Part shown: in pieces, positions 27,368 to 37,474 of the stretch
How positions within the stretch are numbered: the first letter of the stretch is position 1
How the letters are laid out: the number at the start of each line of letters is the position of its first letter
Source of the DNA: Pseudomonas libanensis
Lineage (GTDB): Bacteria; Pseudomonadota; Gammaproteobacteria; Pseudomonadales; Pseudomonadaceae
Direction: 5' to 3'
Assembly (NCBI RefSeq): GCF_001439685.1
Contig: NZ_JYLH01000004.1
Coordinates: 310,001 to 374,000, forward strand
DNA: 64,000 nucleotides
Position numbers and translations under genes: made by a program
Notes under the pieces: generated by a model
What the model was told of the DNA's origin: nothing
Seen by the model: only the letters and a program-made list of their open reading frames with translations
Databases searched by the model: none

Positions 27368-28060
27368 CTAACAGGCGCCGAGAAACTCAGCCACCTGCCC
27401 CGCCGCAGCCTCCAGATGCTGCTCATGGCTGAACCCCGAAGCCTTCAGCGGCTTCAAGTCATGATCCCCCGCCGTCAACCACATCACCTCGATGCTCTCT
27501 GACAAGTCATAACCCTCCACCGCCGCTCGATTGCCCAGCGCATCACGCTCGCCCTGCACAATCAACGTTGGCGTCTTCAACCCGGCCAAGTGCTCCACAC
27601 GGGGTTTCTCTGGCTTGCCCGCCGCATAGAACGGATAACCCAGGCACACCAAGCCATCGGTCCCCAACTCGTCGGCGACTAAACTCGCCATGCGCCCGCC
27701 CATGGACTTGCCGCCAATCGCCAGCTTCCCAGCGACATGACGTCGCACCTCGCCATACACCTCGCGCCAGCACTCCAGCAGTTTCGGCGCCGGGTTCGGC
27801 GGGCGCTTGCCACCCTCTACACGGCGCTGGGCCATGTACGGGAACTCGAAGCGCAACACGCTCACGCCATGCCCGGCAAGGCGTGCAGCCATGTCGTTCA
27901 TGAATGCCGAGTCCATCGGTGCGCCGGCGCCGTGGGCCAGGATCAGCGTGACCGGCCCACCCGACGTCGTGCCCGTGGCGACATCCCACAACCAGCCATG
28001 TTCCCGTACACACTGCGCCCATTGATCCCCGTCAATACTGGCCTTGTGCTCTTTGCCCAT
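27368..28060 (-). CDS. Alpha/beta hydrolase family protein (Tex30/KANL3-like, dienelactone-hydrolase fold)
   Basis: 230-aa cytoplasmic hydrolase. The nucleophile elbow is GGKSMGG (Ser near 119), the oxyanion-side loop is [11 protein letters not shown] (near 41), the probable acid is in QGERDALG (near 172) and the His is in TAGDHDLKP (near 198). The start is the ATG at 28060 with GAGG at 7 bases; the frame extends upstream to 28147, but that would run through the ccoN2 promoter region. Its first codons contain the ANR box at 28022-28035, so this gene's start overlaps the control region of the divergent cbb3 operon. Function unknown. Confidence 0.85.
   Translation of the reverse strand: MGKEHKASIDGDQWAQCVREHGWLWDVATGTTSGGPVTLILAHGAGAPMDSAFMNDMAARLAGHGVSVLRFEFPYMAQRRVEGGKRPPNPAPKLLECWREVYGEVRRHVAGKLAIGGKSMGGRMASLVADELGTDGLVCLGYPFYAAGKPEKPRVEHLAGLKTPTLIVQGERDALGNRAAVEGYDLSESIEVMWLTAGDHDLKPLKASGFSHEQHLEAAAGQVAEFLGAC
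28022..28035. promoter_or_regulatory. ANR (FNR-type) box upstream of ccoN2
   Basis: TTGATCCCCGTCAA fits the ANR consensus TTGAT-N4-(A/G)TCAA at every defined position. It lies 105 bp upstream of the ccoN2 ATG, inside the 5' coding part of the divergent hydrolase. A TATAAC hexamer at 28085-28090 could be the -10, which would put the box about 68 bp upstream of the start point, a class I-like position. Confidence 0.75.
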
Positions 28061-28139
28061 GCTTGCCTCGCTTTTTAGTCTGCCTATAACTCCAGCCCAA
28101 GTGCCGCATCTGCTTGGGTTGAACCGTGGATGGGGAACC

Positions 28140-29564
28140 ATGAACACTACTTTAAGTACCGCCTATAACTACAAGGTGGTCCGCCAATTCGCCATTATGA
28201 CGGTGGTGTGGGGCATCGTCGGCATGGGGCTCGGGGTTTTTCTCGCCGCCCAATTGGTTTGGCCTGCGCTCAATTTCGATTTACCTTGGACCAGCTTTGG
28301 AAGACTGCGCCCGTTGCACACCAACGCGGTGATCTTTGCCTTTGGGGGCTGCGCGCTGTTTGCCAGCTCGTTCTACTCGGTGCAGCGCACCTGCCAGACC
28401 CAGCTGTTCGCGCCGAAACTGGCGGCGTTCTGCTTCTGGGGCTGGCAGCTGGTGATCCTGCTGGCCGCGATCAGCTTGCCGCTGGGCTACACCAGTTCCA
28501 AGGAATACGCCGAGCTGGAATGGCCGATCGACATCCTCATCACCATCGTCTGGGTCGCCTACGCCATTGTGTTCTTCGGCACCGTGGCCAAGCGCAACAC
28601 CAAGCATATCTATGTGGGTAACTGGTTCTTCGGCGGGTTTATCCTCACCGTGGCGATCCTGCACATCGTCAACAACCTGGAAATCCCGGTCAGCCTGACC
28701 AAGTCCTACTCGCTGTACGGCGGGGCGACGGATGCCATGGTGCAGTGGTGGTATGGGCATAACGCTGTGGGCTTTTTCCTCACCGCGGGCTTCCTGGGGA
28801 TGATGTACTACTTCGTGCCCAAGCAGGCCGAACGTCCGGTGTATTCCTATCGTTTGTCCATCGTGCACTTCTGGGCGCTGATCACCCTGTACATCTGGGC
28901 AGGCCCCCACCACTTGCACTACACCGCGCTGCCGGATTGGGCGCAGTCCCTGGGCATGGTGATGTCGCTGGTGCTGCTGGCCCCGAGCTGGGGCGGCATG
29001 ATCAACGGCATGATGACCCTCTCGGGCGCCTGGCATAAGCTGCGCAGCGACCCGATCCTGCGCTTTCTGGTGGTGTCCCTGGCGTTCTACGGCATGTCGA
29101 CCTTTGAAGGCCCGATGATGGCGATCAAGACCGTCAACGCCCTCTCCCACTACACCGACTGGACCATCGGCCACGTACACGCCGGTGCACTGGGCTGGGT
29201 AGCGATGATCTCCATCGGCGCGCTGTACCACATGATCCCGAAAGTCTTCGGTCGCGAGCAGATGTACAGCCTCGGCCTGATCAACGCGCACTTCTGGCTG
29301 GCCACCATCGGCACCGTGCTCTACATCGCCTCGATGTGGGTCAACGGCATCGCCCAGGGCCTGATGTGGCGTGCAGTCAACGAAGACGGCACCTTGACCT
29401 ACTCCTTCGTCGAAACCCTGGTGGCCAGCCACCCAGGCTTCATCGTGCGGCTGGTGGGCGGTGCGATCTTCCTCACCGGCATGTTGCTGATGGCTTACAA
29501 CACGTGGCGCACCGTGCGTTCGGCGCAACCTGCCGAAGTCAGCGCCGCAGCGCAGATGGCCTGA
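28140..29564 (+). CDS. ccoN2: cbb3-type cytochrome c oxidase subunit I, second copy (CcoN2)
   Basis: 474-aa catalytic haem-copper subunit with low-spin haem b and the b3/CuB centre, reducing O2 to water with high affinity and pumping protons. About 12 transmembrane helices. Conserved ligands are visible in [17 protein letters not shown] (haem b His), [34 protein letters not shown] (CuB histidines) and [15 protein letters not shown]. First gene of ccoN2O2Q2P2. Numbering follows the P. aeruginosa order from memory, where the copy next to aer is the ANR-induced cco2; the ANR box here agrees. The start is the ATG at 28140 with TGGGGA upstream. Confidence 0.95.
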   Translation: MNTTLSTAYNYKVVRQFAIMTVVWGIVGMGLGVFLAAQLVWPALNFDLPWTSFGRLRPLHTNAVIFAFGGCALFASSFYSVQRTCQTQLFAPKLAAFCFWGWQLVILLAAISLPLGYTSSKEYAELEWPIDILITIVWVAYAIVFFGTVAKRNTKHIYVGNWFFGGFILTVAILHIVNNLEIPVSLTKSYSLYGGATDAMVQWWYGHNAVGFFLTAGFLGMMYYFVPKQAERPVYSYRLSIVHFWALITLYIWAGPHHLHYTALPDWAQSLGMVMSLVLLAPSWGGMINGMMTLSGAWHKLRSDPILRFLVVSLAFYGMSTFEGPMMAIKTVNALSHYTDWTIGHVHAGALGWVAMISIGALYHMIPKVFGREQMYSLGLINAHFWLATIGTVLYIASMWVNGIAQGLMWRAVNEDGTLTYSFVETLVASHPGFIVRLVGGAIFLTGMLLMAYNTWRTVRSAQPAEVSAAAQMA

Positions 29565-29574
29565 GGAGTCGATG

Positions 29575-30183
29575 ATGAAACACGAAACGATTGAAAAGAA
29601 CGTCGGCCTGCTGATGCTGCTGATGGTGCTCGCCGTGAGCATCGGCGGCCTGACCCAGATCGTCCCGCTGTTCTTCCAGGACGTGACCAACAAACCGGTG
29701 GAAGGCATGAAGCCCTACACCGCCTTGCAACTGGAAGGCCGCGACATCTACATCCGCGAAGGCTGCGTGCAGTGCCACTCGCAGATGATCCGCCCGTTCC
29801 GCGCCGAGACCGAACGCTACGGTCACTACTCGGTGGCAGGCGAAAGCGTGTGGGACCACCCGTTCCTGTGGGGCTCCAAGCGCACCGGGCCGGACCTGGC
29901 CCGCGTCGGCGCGCGCTACTCGGACGACTGGCACCGCGCGCACTTGTACAACCCGCGCAACGTGGTACCGGAGTCGAAGATGCCGGCCTATCCGTGGCTG
30001 GTCACCGCCGCAGTGGACAGCAGCCATACCGAGACCAAGTTGAAAGTGATGCGCACCCTCGGCGTGCCCTATACCGACGACGACATCAATGGCGCGGTCG
30101 CCAGCCTCAAGGGCAAGACCGAGATGGACGCGCTGGTTTCCTACCTGCAAGTGCTCGGCACTGCCATCAAGAGCAAGAGGTGA
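29575..30183 (+). CDS. ccoO2: cbb3-type cytochrome c oxidase subunit II (CcoO2), mono-haem cytochrome c
   Basis: 202-aa membrane-anchored cytochrome c that passes electrons to CcoN. The N-terminal anchor is at residues ~8-30. One haem site CVQCH (near 64-68) is followed by [15 protein letters not shown], with the axial Met ligand in [11 protein letters not shown]. Two ATG codons occur in tandem (29572 and 29575); the second has the better SD distance and matches the MKHE start of the paralogue at 33129. It lies 10 bp after ccoN2. Confidence 0.95.
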   Translation: MKHETIEKNVGLLMLLMVLAVSIGGLTQIVPLFFQDVTNKPVEGMKPYTALQLEGRDIYIREGCVQCHSQMIRPFRAETERYGHYSVAGESVWDHPFLWGSKRTGPDLARVGARYSDDWHRAHLYNPRNVVPESKMPAYPWLVTAAVDSSHTETKLKVMRTLGVPYTDDDINGAVASLKGKTEMDALVSYLQVLGTAIKSKR

Positions 30184-30186
30184 GCC

Positions 30187-30387
30187 ATGGGATTTGAATT
30201 CGATGCAGGCACCATCCGCGGCCTAGGCACGCTGGTGGTCGCCATCGCCTTTATCGGCCTGTCGCTGTGGGTGTTCAGCCCACGGCGCAAATCCGAGTTT
30301 GACGATGCGACCATGCTGCCGTTTGCCGATGAACCCTCTCCAACCGACGCTCAAGCAGAGCCAGCAACAAGGAGCACTCGGCCATGA
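30187..30387 (+). CDS. ccoQ2: cbb3-type oxidase subunit CcoQ2
   Basis: 66-aa single-span protein, transmembrane residues ~12-32 ([18 protein letters not shown]), then the conserved basic/acidic stretch [18 protein letters not shown]. CcoQ stabilises the oxidase. It follows ccoO2 by 3 bp and its stop overlaps the ccoP2 start (ATGA-type junction). Confidence 0.93.
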   Translation: MGFEFDAGTIRGLGTLVVAIAFIGLSLWVFSPRRKSEFDDATMLPFADEPSPTDAQAEPATRSTRP

Positions 30388-31331
30388 CCACCTTCTGGAG
30401 TACATGGATCTGCGTACTGACCCTCGGCAGCCTGATCGGCCTGACCTGGCTCTTGGTCGGCACCCGCAAGGGCGAAACCAAGGGCAGCGTCGACCAGACC
30501 ATGGGCCACGCCTTCGACGGCATCGAGGAATACGACAACCCGCTGCCCCAGTGGTGGTTCATGCTGTTCGCCGGCACCCTGGTGTTTGCCGTCGGCTACC
30601 TGATCCTCTACCCGGGCCTGGGCAACTGGAAAGGCGTGCTGCCGGGTTATGAGGACGGCTGGACCCAGACCAAGGAATGGGACAAGGAGATGGCCAAGGC
30701 CGACGCCAAGTTCGGGCCGATCTTCGCCAAATTCGCGGCGATGCCCGTGGAAGAAGTCGCCAAGGACCCGCAAGCGTTGAAGATGGGCGGTCGTCTGTTC
30801 GCCTCCAACTGCGCGGTGTGCCACGGCTCGGATGCCAAGGGCGCCTATGGCTTCCCCAACCTGGCGGACAGTAACTGGCGCTGGGGCGGTTCGGCCGAAG
30901 CGATCAAGGCCACCATCATGAACGGGCGCCACGCGGCGATGCCGGCCTGGGGTGAAGTGCTGGGTGAGGACGGCGTGAAGAACGTCGCTGCCTATGTGCG
31001 TCACGACCTGGCCAAGCTGCCCTTGCCAGCGGACAACACCGCTGACCTGGCCGCCGGCCAAGCCGCATTCAGCACCACCTGCGTGGCTTGCCATGGCCCA
31101 CAAGGCCACGGCGTGGAAGCCATGGGCGCGCCCAACCTGACCGAGCCTGCCGGCTTTATCTACGGCACCAGCCTGGCGCAGTTGCAACAGACCATTCGCC
31201 ATGGTCGCCAGGGCCAGATGCCGGCCCAGGAAGTGCTGCAGGGTAATGACAAGGTGCATCTGCTGGCGGCGTACGTGTACAGCCTGTCCCACAGCGCTGA
31301 TGGTGCAACGCCAGACAGCCAACCTCAGTAA
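30384..31331 (+). CDS. ccoP2: cbb3-type cytochrome c oxidase subunit III (CcoP2), di-haem cytochrome c
   Basis: 315-aa subunit that accepts electrons from soluble cytochromes and feeds CcoO. Two N-terminal membrane helices (residues ~5-25 and ~55-78) precede two cytochrome c domains with haem sites CAVCH (~143) and CVACH (~233). The ATG overlaps the ccoQ2 stop by 4 bp, so it is translationally coupled. No strong terminator follows; only a degenerate hairpin lies at 31343-31375. Confidence 0.95.
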   Translation: MTTFWSTWICVLTLGSLIGLTWLLVGTRKGETKGSVDQTMGHAFDGIEEYDNPLPQWWFMLFAGTLVFAVGYLILYPGLGNWKGVLPGYEDGWTQTKEWDKEMAKADAKFGPIFAKFAAMPVEEVAKDPQALKMGGRLFASNCAVCHGSDAKGAYGFPNLADSNWRWGGSAEAIKATIMNGRHAAMPAWGEVLGEDGVKNVAAYVRHDLAKLPLPADNTADLAAGQAAFSTTCVACHGPQGHGVEAMGAPNLTEPAGFIYGTSLAQLQQTIRHGRQGQMPAQEVLQGNDKVHLLAAYVYSLSHSADGATPDSQPQ

Positions 31332-31686
31332 GCGCTCTATCTGTGGCGAGGGAGCAAGCTCTCTCTCGTCACATGTCCAAGTCGCGACCAAGTGTCGCAC
31401 CCTCGCAACACCCAACTTTCCCCCCCTCATATTCGGGTCTACGCTTGTCCCCACAGTGGGCCAATCCTGGCGTACGCGACGGTATCCGTTGCGCCCCCTA
31501 AAATTCCTGTCCACTTGATCAGCTTTATATTTCGGATTTAATCCTTACACCAAACATGGAAAGGGCGCAGAATCTGGCGTGGAACGCATTGATACAGGTC
31601 AGTCATTGCGTTGCAATGGCCCCTCGCTTTCTACATACTTGCGGCCGATTTTACCTATAAAAAAACCTAAACCGTGGAACCTTAGA
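31332..31686. other. 355-bp intergenic region carrying the ccoN1 promoter
   Basis: Contains a degenerate hairpin at about 31343-31375 (GTGGCGAGGGAGCAAGCT with an imperfect complement), the GCGAC-N5-GTCGC site at 31384-31398, and a possible -10 (CATATT) at 31429-31434. A TTGAT half-site at 31515-31519 lacks a proper second half and is not counted as an ANR box. No gene is supported. Confidence 0.6.
31384..31398. promoter_or_regulatory. RoxR/RegA/PrrA-like site upstream of ccoN1
   Basis: GCGAC-CAAGT-GTCGC matches the GCGNC-N5-GNCGC pattern described for RegA/PrrA response regulators, of which RoxR is the Pseudomonas member. A 20-base block containing it recurs with two mismatches upstream of ccoG (35360-35374), which supports function. 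Confidence 0.6.
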
Positions 31687-33129
31687 ATGAGCACAGCAAT
31701 CAGTCCGACTGCTTATAACTATAAGGTAGTCCGCCAGTTCGCCATCATGACGGTGGTCTGGGGGATCCTTGGCATGGGGCTCGGGGTGTTCATCGCCTCG
31801 CAACTGGTTTGGCCGCAATTGAATTTCGACCTGCCATGGACGACCTTCGGTCGCCTGCGCCCGCTGCACACCAACCTGGTGATCTTTGCCTTCGGTGGAT
31901 GTGCGTTGTTTGCCACTTCCTACTATGTCGTGCAGCGTACCTGCCAGACCCGCCTGATCTCCGACAGCCTGGCCGCCTTCACCTTCTGGGGCTGGCAGGC
32001 GGTCATCGTCGGCGCCATCATCAGCCTGCCCCTGGGTTACACCACCACCAAGGAATACGCCGAGCTGGAATGGCCGATTGCGATTTTGCTCGCGATTGTC
32101 TGGGTGACCTACGCAGTGGTGTTCTTCGGCACCATCGTCAAGCGCAAGACCAAGCACATCTACGTGGGCAACTGGTTCTACGGGGCATTCATCCTGGTCA
32201 CGGCGATGCTGCACATCGTCAACCACGCGTCCCTGCCGGTCAGCCTGTTCAAGTCCTACTCGGCGTACTCGGGTGCGACGGATGCGATGATCCAATGGTG
32301 GTACGGCCACAACGCCGTAGGCTTCTTCCTCACCACCGGCTTCCTCGGCATGATGTACTACTTCGTACCGAAACAGGCCGAGCGCCCGATCTACTCCTAT
32401 CGCCTGTCCATCGTGCACTTCTGGGCGCTGATCACCCTGTATATCTGGGCCGGTCCTCACCACCTGCACTACACCGCCTTGCCGGATTGGGCACAGTCCC
32501 TGGGCATGGCGATGTCGATCATCCTGCTGGCCCCAAGCTGGGGCGGCATGATCAACGGCATGATGACCCTGTCGGGCGCCTGGCATAAGCTGCGCACCGA
32601 CCCGATCCTGCGTTTCCTGGTGGTGTCCCTGGCGTTCTACGGCATGTCGACCTTCGAAGGGCCGATGATGGCCATCAAGACCGTCAACTCGCTGTCCCAC
32701 TACACCGACTGGACCATCGGCCACGTACACGCCGGGGCACTGGGCTGGGTGGCGATGATCTCCATCGGCGCGCTGTACCACATGATCCCCAAACTGTTCG
32801 GCCGCGTGCAGATGCACAGCGTCGGGCTGATCAATGCGCACTTCTGGCTGGCCACCATCGGTACCGTGCTTTACATCGCCTCGATGTGGGTCAACGGCAT
32901 CACCCAGGGCCTGATGTGGCGTGCGATCAACGATGACGGCACCCTCACCTACTCGTTCGTCGAAGCGCTGCAGGCCAGCCACCCGGGCTTTATCGTGCGA
33001 GCCCTGGGCGGAGCGTTCTTTGCCAGCGGCATGCTGCTGATGGCCTACAACGTCTGGCGCACCGTGCGTGCCTCTGACCCTGTAGAAGCCGAAGCCGCCG
33101 CCAAGATCGCCGTTGTGGGAGCCCACTGA
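31687..33129 (+). CDS. ccoN1: cbb3-type cytochrome c oxidase subunit I, first copy (CcoN1)
   Basis: 480-aa catalytic subunit, very similar along its length to the product of ccoN2. It has the same haem and CuB ligand stretches ([50 protein letters not shown]). It heads the second tandem operon ccoN1O1Q1P1; in P. aeruginosa, from memory, this copy is the more constitutive one. Divergence from ccoN2 is greatest at the two ends and around residues 100-160. The start is the ATG at 31687 ([12 protein letters not shown]); the upstream frame to 31579 is not conserved in the paralogue. Its stop overlaps the ccoO1 start by one base (TGATG). Confidence 0.95.
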   Translation: MSTAISPTAYNYKVVRQFAIMTVVWGILGMGLGVFIASQLVWPQLNFDLPWTTFGRLRPLHTNLVIFAFGGCALFATSYYVVQRTCQTRLISDSLAAFTFWGWQAVIVGAIISLPLGYTTTKEYAELEWPIAILLAIVWVTYAVVFFGTIVKRKTKHIYVGNWFYGAFILVTAMLHIVNHASLPVSLFKSYSAYSGATDAMIQWWYGHNAVGFFLTTGFLGMMYYFVPKQAERPIYSYRLSIVHFWALITLYIWAGPHHLHYTALPDWAQSLGMAMSIILLAPSWGGMINGMMTLSGAWHKLRTDPILRFLVVSLAFYGMSTFEGPMMAIKTVNSLSHYTDWTIGHVHAGALGWVAMISIGALYHMIPKLFGRVQMHSVGLINAHFWLATIGTVLYIASMWVNGITQGLMWRAINDDGTLTYSFVEALQASHPGFIVRALGGAFFASGMLLMAYNVWRTVRASDPVEAEAAAKIAVVGAH

Positions 33130-33737
33130 TGAAGCATGAAGTAGTCGAGAAGAATATCGGCCTGCTGGCCTTCTTCATGGTCATCGCCGTGAGCATTGGC
33201 GGCCTGACCCAGATTGTGCCGCTGTTTTTCCAGGACGTAACCAACAAGCCGGTCGAAGGCATGAAGCCGCGCACCGCCCTTGAACTGGAAGGCCGCGACG
33301 TCTACATCGCCAACGGCTGCGTGGGTTGTCACTCGCAGATGATCCGCCCGTTCCGTGCCGAAACCGAGCGCTACGGCCACTACTCGGTAGCAGGCGAAAG
33401 CGTGTGGGACCACCCGTTCCTGTGGGGCTCCAAGCGCACAGGCCCGGACCTGGCCCGTGTCGGCGGGCGTTACTCCGATGACTGGCAGCGTGCGCACCTG
33501 TACAACCCGCGCAACGTGGTGCCTGAGTCGAAAATGCCGGCGTACCCGTTCCTCGTGGAAAACAAGCTCGACGGCAAGGACACCGCGAAGAAAATGGAAG
33601 TCTTGCGCACCCTGGGCGTGCCCTACACCGACGAAGACATCGCCGGTGCAGCGGCCGCCGTGAAGGGCAAGACCGAAATGGACGCACTGGTGGCCTACCT
33701 GCAAGGCCTTGGCACTATCATCAAAAGCAAACGGTGA
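33129..33737 (+). CDS. ccoO1: cbb3-type cytochrome c oxidase subunit II (CcoO1)
   Basis: 202-aa mono-haem cytochrome c, haem site CVGCH near residue 64 and the Met ligand in [12 protein letters not shown]-terminal membrane anchor ([20 protein letters not shown]). The same length as CcoO2, with most differences in the C-terminal third. The start codon overlaps the ccoN1 stop by one base, indicating translational coupling. Confidence 0.95.
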   Translation: MKHEVVEKNIGLLAFFMVIAVSIGGLTQIVPLFFQDVTNKPVEGMKPRTALELEGRDVYIANGCVGCHSQMIRPFRAETERYGHYSVAGESVWDHPFLWGSKRTGPDLARVGGRYSDDWQRAHLYNPRNVVPESKMPAYPFLVENKLDGKDTAKKMEVLRTLGVPYTDEDIAGAAAAVKGKTEMDALVAYLQGLGTIIKSKR

Positions 33738-33742
33738 CCTGC

Positions 33743-33928
33743 ATGGATATCGGGATGATTCGTGGCCTGGGCACCGTTGTGGTGATGGTGGCCTTTATCG
33801 GCCTGGCGTTGTGGGTGTTCAGCCCACGGCGCAAGTCGGAGTTTGACGACGCGACCATGCTGCCCTTCGCGGATGACCCCGAAGCCATCAAGCACGTCGA
33901 GCAAGCGTCTAGGAGTAACAAAGAATGA
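33743..33928 (+). CDS. ccoQ1: cbb3-type oxidase subunit CcoQ1
   Basis: 61-aa single-span protein with the same [18 protein letters not shown] tail as CcoQ2 but a different C-terminus. The ATG at 33743 is preferred; a GTG at 33734 in frame overlaps the ccoO1 stop and would add three residues. It overlaps ccoP1 by 4 bp. Confidence 0.92.
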   Translation: MDIGMIRGLGTVVVMVAFIGLALWVFSPRRKSEFDDATMLPFADDPEAIKHVEQASRSNKE

Positions 33929-34902
33929 CTACGTTCTGGAGTCTGTACGTCACAGTCCTGAGCCTGGGTACCATCTTCGCCCTGACCTGGCTGCTGCTGT
34001 CGACCCGCAAGGGCCAGCGCACCGAGCAAACAGACGAGACCGTCGGCCACTCGTTCGACGGCATCGAGGAATACGACAACCCGCTGCCCAAATGGTGGTT
34101 CATGCTGTTCGTCGGCACCATCGTCTTTGCCCTTGGTTACTTGGTGCTGTACCCGGGCCTGGGCAACTGGAAGGGCCTGCTGCCGGGCTACAACTACCTC
34201 GACAACGACAAGCAAACCTCCTTCGCCAACGGCCAGACCGGCTGGACCGGCGTGCATGAGTGGGAAAAGGAAATGGCCAGGTCGGACGCCAAGTTCGGGC
34301 CGATCTTCGCCAAATTTGCCTCGATGCCCATTGAAGAAGTCGCCAAGGACCCGCAAGCCTTGAAAATGGGCGGCCGCCTGTTCGCCTCCAACTGCTCGGT
34401 GTGCCACGGCTCCGACGCCAAGGGCGCCTACGGCTTCCCCAACCTGACCGACGCCGATTGGCGCTGGGGCGGCGAGCCGGAGACGATCAAGCAGACCATC
34501 ATGCAGGGCCGCCACGCGGTGATGCCAGGCTGGGCCGAAGTCATCGGCGAGCAAGGCGTGGCGGACGTCGCGGGCTTTGTGGTGACCAACCTTGACGGCC
34601 GCAAGCTACCGGAAGGCGCCAAGGCCGACGTGGCCAACGGCGAGAAACTCTTCGCCGCCAACTGCGTGGCCTGCCACGGCCCGGCCGGTAAAGGCACGCC
34701 AGCCATGGGCGCGCCCGACCTGACCCACCCGGGTGCGTTCATCTACGGTTCAAGTTTCGCGCAACTGCAGCAGACCATCCGTTATGGCCGCCAGGGCCAG
34801 ATGCCGGCGCAGGAGCAGTTGCAGGGCAATGACAAAGTGCACTTGCTTGCGGCGTATGTGTATAGCTTGTCTCATGGGGATAAGAAGGCTGAGGAGCAGT
34901 AA
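33925..34902 (+). CDS. ccoP1: cbb3-type cytochrome c oxidase subunit III (CcoP1), di-haem cytochrome c
   Basis: 325-aa di-haem cytochrome with two membrane helices and haem sites CSVCH (~154) and CVACH (~248). Compared with CcoP2 it carries about ten extra residues after GLLPGYN (near residues 91-101), the largest difference between the paralogues. Last gene of the operon, followed after 17 bp by a strong terminator. Confidence 0.95.
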   Translation: MTTFWSLYVTVLSLGTIFALTWLLLSTRKGQRTEQTDETVGHSFDGIEEYDNPLPKWWFMLFVGTIVFALGYLVLYPGLGNWKGLLPGYNYLDNDKQTSFANGQTGWTGVHEWEKEMARSDAKFGPIFAKFASMPIEEVAKDPQALKMGGRLFASNCSVCHGSDAKGAYGFPNLTDADWRWGGEPETIKQTIMQGRHAVMPGWAEVIGEQGVADVAGFVVTNLDGRKLPEGAKADVANGEKLFAANCVACHGPAGKGTPAMGAPDLTHPGAFIYGSSFAQLQQTIRYGRQGQMPAQEQLQGNDKVHLLAAYVYSLSHGDKKAEEQ

Positions 34903-34918
34903 GACCTCTGAAACAATG

Positions 34919-34956
34919 GAGCCCCGCGCAGCGAATGCTGGCGGGGCTTTTTGTTT
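34919..34956 (+). terminator. Rho-independent terminator after ccoP1
   Basis: GCCCCGC pairs with GCGGGGC (34921-34927 with 34941-34947), followed by TTTTTGTTT. Confidence 0.85.
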
Positions 34957-35130
34957 ATTGCTCTGAAACACAGCAGGCATTAAGTTTGAGCGCTGACGCT
35001 TACAGTCGGGCTGATGCATGAACGAAGACAACATCGACTTTCTCCCTGGGCGCACAACCATTATTACGAGGGCACAGTTCGATGATTGAGTCATTTAAAC
35101 GGCCACAGTTCTAAAAACGCCGGGATTCCA

Positions 35131-35216
35131 ATGGGGGGCTTGCTCGCTAATACGGAGTACCGGCTACGATTTTCATTACTGGAGACATCGCATTCGCGAG
35201 CAAGCCCGCTCCCACA
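35131..35216. repeat. Degenerate inverted REP pair
   Basis: GGCTTGCTCGC near 35137 and GCGAGCAAGCCCGCTCCCACA ending near 35216 are inverted relative to each other and resemble the other REP copies of the window, but the left arm is decayed. Confidence 0.55.
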
Positions 35217-35318
35217 TCTGGACTGCCTTGTTCAAAAAAACCGGGTCTCTCAAGTGAACGCCTTTCGGACCTGCCCGTCCACCACAGCGACAAAAACCGT
35301 CCATACTTGCCAAGTCAA

Positions 35319-35332
35319 TTGATCCAGGTCAC
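35319..35332. promoter_or_regulatory. ANR-like site upstream of ccoG
   Basis: TTGATCCAGGTCAC differs from the consensus TTGAT-N4-(A/G)TCAA at one position only. It is 154 bp upstream of ccoG, far from the suggested -10, so its role is less certain than that of the other ANR boxes. Confidence 0.45.
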
Positions 35333-35359
35333 GTACACCATCAATTGATTTCCCCCAAC

Positions 35360-35374
35360 GCGACCAAAGGTCGC
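35360..35374. promoter_or_regulatory. RoxR/RegA/PrrA-like site upstream of ccoG
   Basis: GCGAC-CAAAG-GTCGC, nearly a perfect palindrome, is the counterpart of the site at 31384-31398. A possible -10 (TATCAT) at 35399-35404 would place the site centred near -44. Confidence 0.6.
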
Positions 35375-35485
35375 ACCCTTTGCGCACCATCGGGGGCGTA
35401 TCATTAGGCCACTGCAACACCCTTAATTTGACCCCGGCTGGCACGTACTGGCCGAGGCAAATCTCCACCGCCGTGGGATGCAATG

Positions 35486-36901
35486 ATGAGCAACCAGATA
35501 CCGGTACATGACGTTACCCCGCCTGCCAAAAACGCGACCAACAGCGTCGACCTCTACGCTTCGCGTGAGAAGATCTACACCCGCGCCTTCACTGGCTTGT
35601 TCCGCAACCTGCGCATGCTTGGCGGTGCCGGTCTGTTCCTGCTCTACTTCGGCACCGTGTGGCTGAACTGGGGCGGTCACCAGGCCGTGTGGTGGAACCT
35701 GCCGGAGCGCAAGTTCTTCATTTTCGGCGCGACGTTCTGGCCCCAGGATTTCATTCTGCTCTCGGGCATCCTGATCGTTGCGGCCTTCGGGCTGTTCTTT
35801 ATCACCGTGTACGCCGGGCGTGTGTGGTGTGGCTACACCTGCCCCCAAAGCGTGTGGACCTGGATCTTCATGTGGTGCGAAAAGGTCACCGAAGGCGACC
35901 GCAACCAGCGCATCAAGCTCGACAAGGCGCCCATGAGCGCCAACAAGTTCCTGCGCAAGTTCAGCAAGCACAGCCTGTGGCTGCTGATCGGCTTTGCCAC
36001 CGGCATCACCTTTGTCGGCTACTTCTCGCCGATCCGCGAACTGGTGTTTGATTTCTTCACCGGCCAGGCCGATGGCTGGTCGTATTTCTGGGTGGGTTTC
36101 TTCACCCTCGCCACCTACGGCAACGCCGGCTGGCTGCGCGAACAGGTGTGCATCTACATGTGTCCCTATGCGCGCTTCCAGAGCGTGATGTTCGACAAGG
36201 ACACCTTGATCGTGTCCTATGACCCGCGCCGTGGTGAAGTGCGTGGCCCGCGTAAAAAGGGTACCGACTACAAGGCCCAGGGCCTGGGCGATTGCATCGA
36301 CTGCACGATGTGCGTGCAGGTCTGCCCTACCGGTATCGATATCCGCGACGGGCTGCAGATCGAGTGCATCGGCTGCGCCGCCTGCATCGATGCGTGCGAC
36401 AACATCATGGACAAGATGGAGTACCCACGCGGCCTGATCAGCTACACCACCGAACACAACCTGTCGGGACAGAAAACCCATAAGCTGCGCCCGCGCCTGA
36501 TCGGTTACGCCCTGGTGTTGCTGGCGATGATCAGCCTGTTGGTAGCCGCCTTCTTCATGCGCTCGCTGGTGGGTTTCGACGTCAGCAAAGACCGCGTGCT
36601 GTACCGCGAGAACGCCGAAGGGCGCATCGAAAACGTCTACAGCCTGAAGATCATGAACAAGGACCAGCGCGACCACACCTACGTGCTCGACGCCGCCGGC
36701 CTGCCGGACCTCAAGCTGCAAGGCCGACGCGAAATCAAAGTGGCGGCCGGCGATATCGTCAGCATGCCGGTTGAGCTGTCGAGTGCGCCGGAGCAGTTGC
36801 CGTCGAGCACCAACGAGGTGACGTTCATCCTCAAGGACGCCGATGACACCAGCGTTCATATTGAAGCCAAGAGCCGATTCATCGGCCCACAAGTCCGTTA
36901 A
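35486..36901 (+). CDS. ccoG: CcoG, cbb3 oxidase assembly protein, polyferredoxin-type cupric reductase
   Basis: 471-aa membrane protein thought to reduce Cu(II) to Cu(I) for CuB insertion. It has about five helices and a double cluster motif CIDCTMCVQVCP...CIGCAACIDAC (near residues 270-310) for two [4Fe-4S] clusters. An additional membrane-proximal GYTCPQSVW cysteine motif is present, plus a C-terminal periplasmic Ig-like domain (DUF3483/FixG C-term, residues ~370-471). Two tandem ATGs (35483 and 35486); the second has the better SD distance. First gene of ccoGHIS. Confidence 0.94.
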   Translation: MSNQIPVHDVTPPAKNATNSVDLYASREKIYTRAFTGLFRNLRMLGGAGLFLLYFGTVWLNWGGHQAVWWNLPERKFFIFGATFWPQDFILLSGILIVAAFGLFFITVYAGRVWCGYTCPQSVWTWIFMWCEKVTEGDRNQRIKLDKAPMSANKFLRKFSKHSLWLLIGFATGITFVGYFSPIRELVFDFFTGQADGWSYFWVGFFTLATYGNAGWLREQVCIYMCPYARFQSVMFDKDTLIVSYDPRRGEVRGPRKKGTDYKAQGLGDCIDCTMCVQVCPTGIDIRDGLQIECIGCAACIDACDNIMDKMEYPRGLISYTTEHNLSGQKTHKLRPRLIGYALVLLAMISLLVAAFFMRSLVGFDVSKDRVLYRENAEGRIENVYSLKIMNKDQRDHTYVLDAAGLPDLKLQGRREIKVAAGDIVSMPVELSSAPEQLPSSTNEVTFILKDADDTSVHIEAKSRFIGPQVR

Positions 36902-36916
36902 CAGGGAATAGAACCA

Positions 36917-37456
36917 ATGTCCTCAGCCACTGCCGCAAGCCCTTGGTACAAGCACCTCTGGCCCTGGATCATCATTGCGATCCTGGCCTGCTCGGTGACC
37001 CTGACCTTGTCCATGGTGACCATCGCGGTGAACAACCCGGACAACCTGGTCAACGACAACTACTACGAGGCCGGCAAAGGCATTAACCGCTCCCTGGACC
37101 GCGAACGCCTGGCCCAGACCCTGCAATTGCGCGCCAGGCTGCACCTGGATGAGCTGACCGGCGAAGTCGAGCTGCAGCTGACCGGCAACAGCGGCCCGGC
37201 GACCCTGGAACTGAACCTGATTTCCCCAACCCAGCCGGAGAAGGATCGCAAGATCGTCCTGGCCCGCAGTGACACTGGGCAGGGCCGCTATATCGGCCAG
37301 GTCACCGACAAGGTCGAAGGCCGGCGCTTCGTGGAATTGCTCGGCGTGGAAGGTGACCAGACCTGGCGGATGTTCGAAGAAGAAGAGGTCAGCCATGACA
37401 AGGACTTGCTGCTGGGTGACGAGCCGTTGCAGGGCGCCGAAGATCTGAAGCCGTAA
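36917..37456 (+). CDS. ccoH: CcoH (FixH family) cbb3 oxidase assembly protein
   Basis: 179-aa protein with one N-terminal membrane helix (residues ~14-36, WIIIAILACSVTLTLSMVTIAV) and a periplasmic FixH domain containing NNPDNLVNDNYYEAGKGIN, the family signature. It is required for cbb3 complex stability, exact step unknown. It lies 15 bp after ccoG. A REPIN separates it from ccoI, so ccoI may depend on read-through. Confidence 0.92.
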   Translation: MSSATAASPWYKHLWPWIIIAILACSVTLTLSMVTIAVNNPDNLVNDNYYEAGKGINRSLDRERLAQTLQLRARLHLDELTGEVELQLTGNSGPATLELNLISPTQPEKDRKIVLARSDTGQGRYIGQVTDKVEGRRFVELLGVEGDQTWRMFEEEEVSHDKDLLLGDEPLQGAEDLKP

Positions 37457-37474
37457 AAAAAGCCGCGCTACGCG

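Larger units (their letters stand above)
34903..35485. other. 583-bp intergenic region before ccoG
   Basis: Holds the ccoP1 terminator (34919-34956), a degenerate REP pair (35131-35216), an ANR-like site and a RoxR-like site. A 23-codon frame at 35018-35089 (MNEDNIDFLPGRTTIITRAQ...) looks protein-like but has no SD and no recognised relative; it may be a remnant. No real gene is supported. Confidence 0.5.

Noticed and set aside
31515..31528. TTGAT-N4-TTTAT as an ANR box for ccoN1
   Set aside because: Only the first half-site matches; the second half lacks the ATCAA/GTCAA complement.
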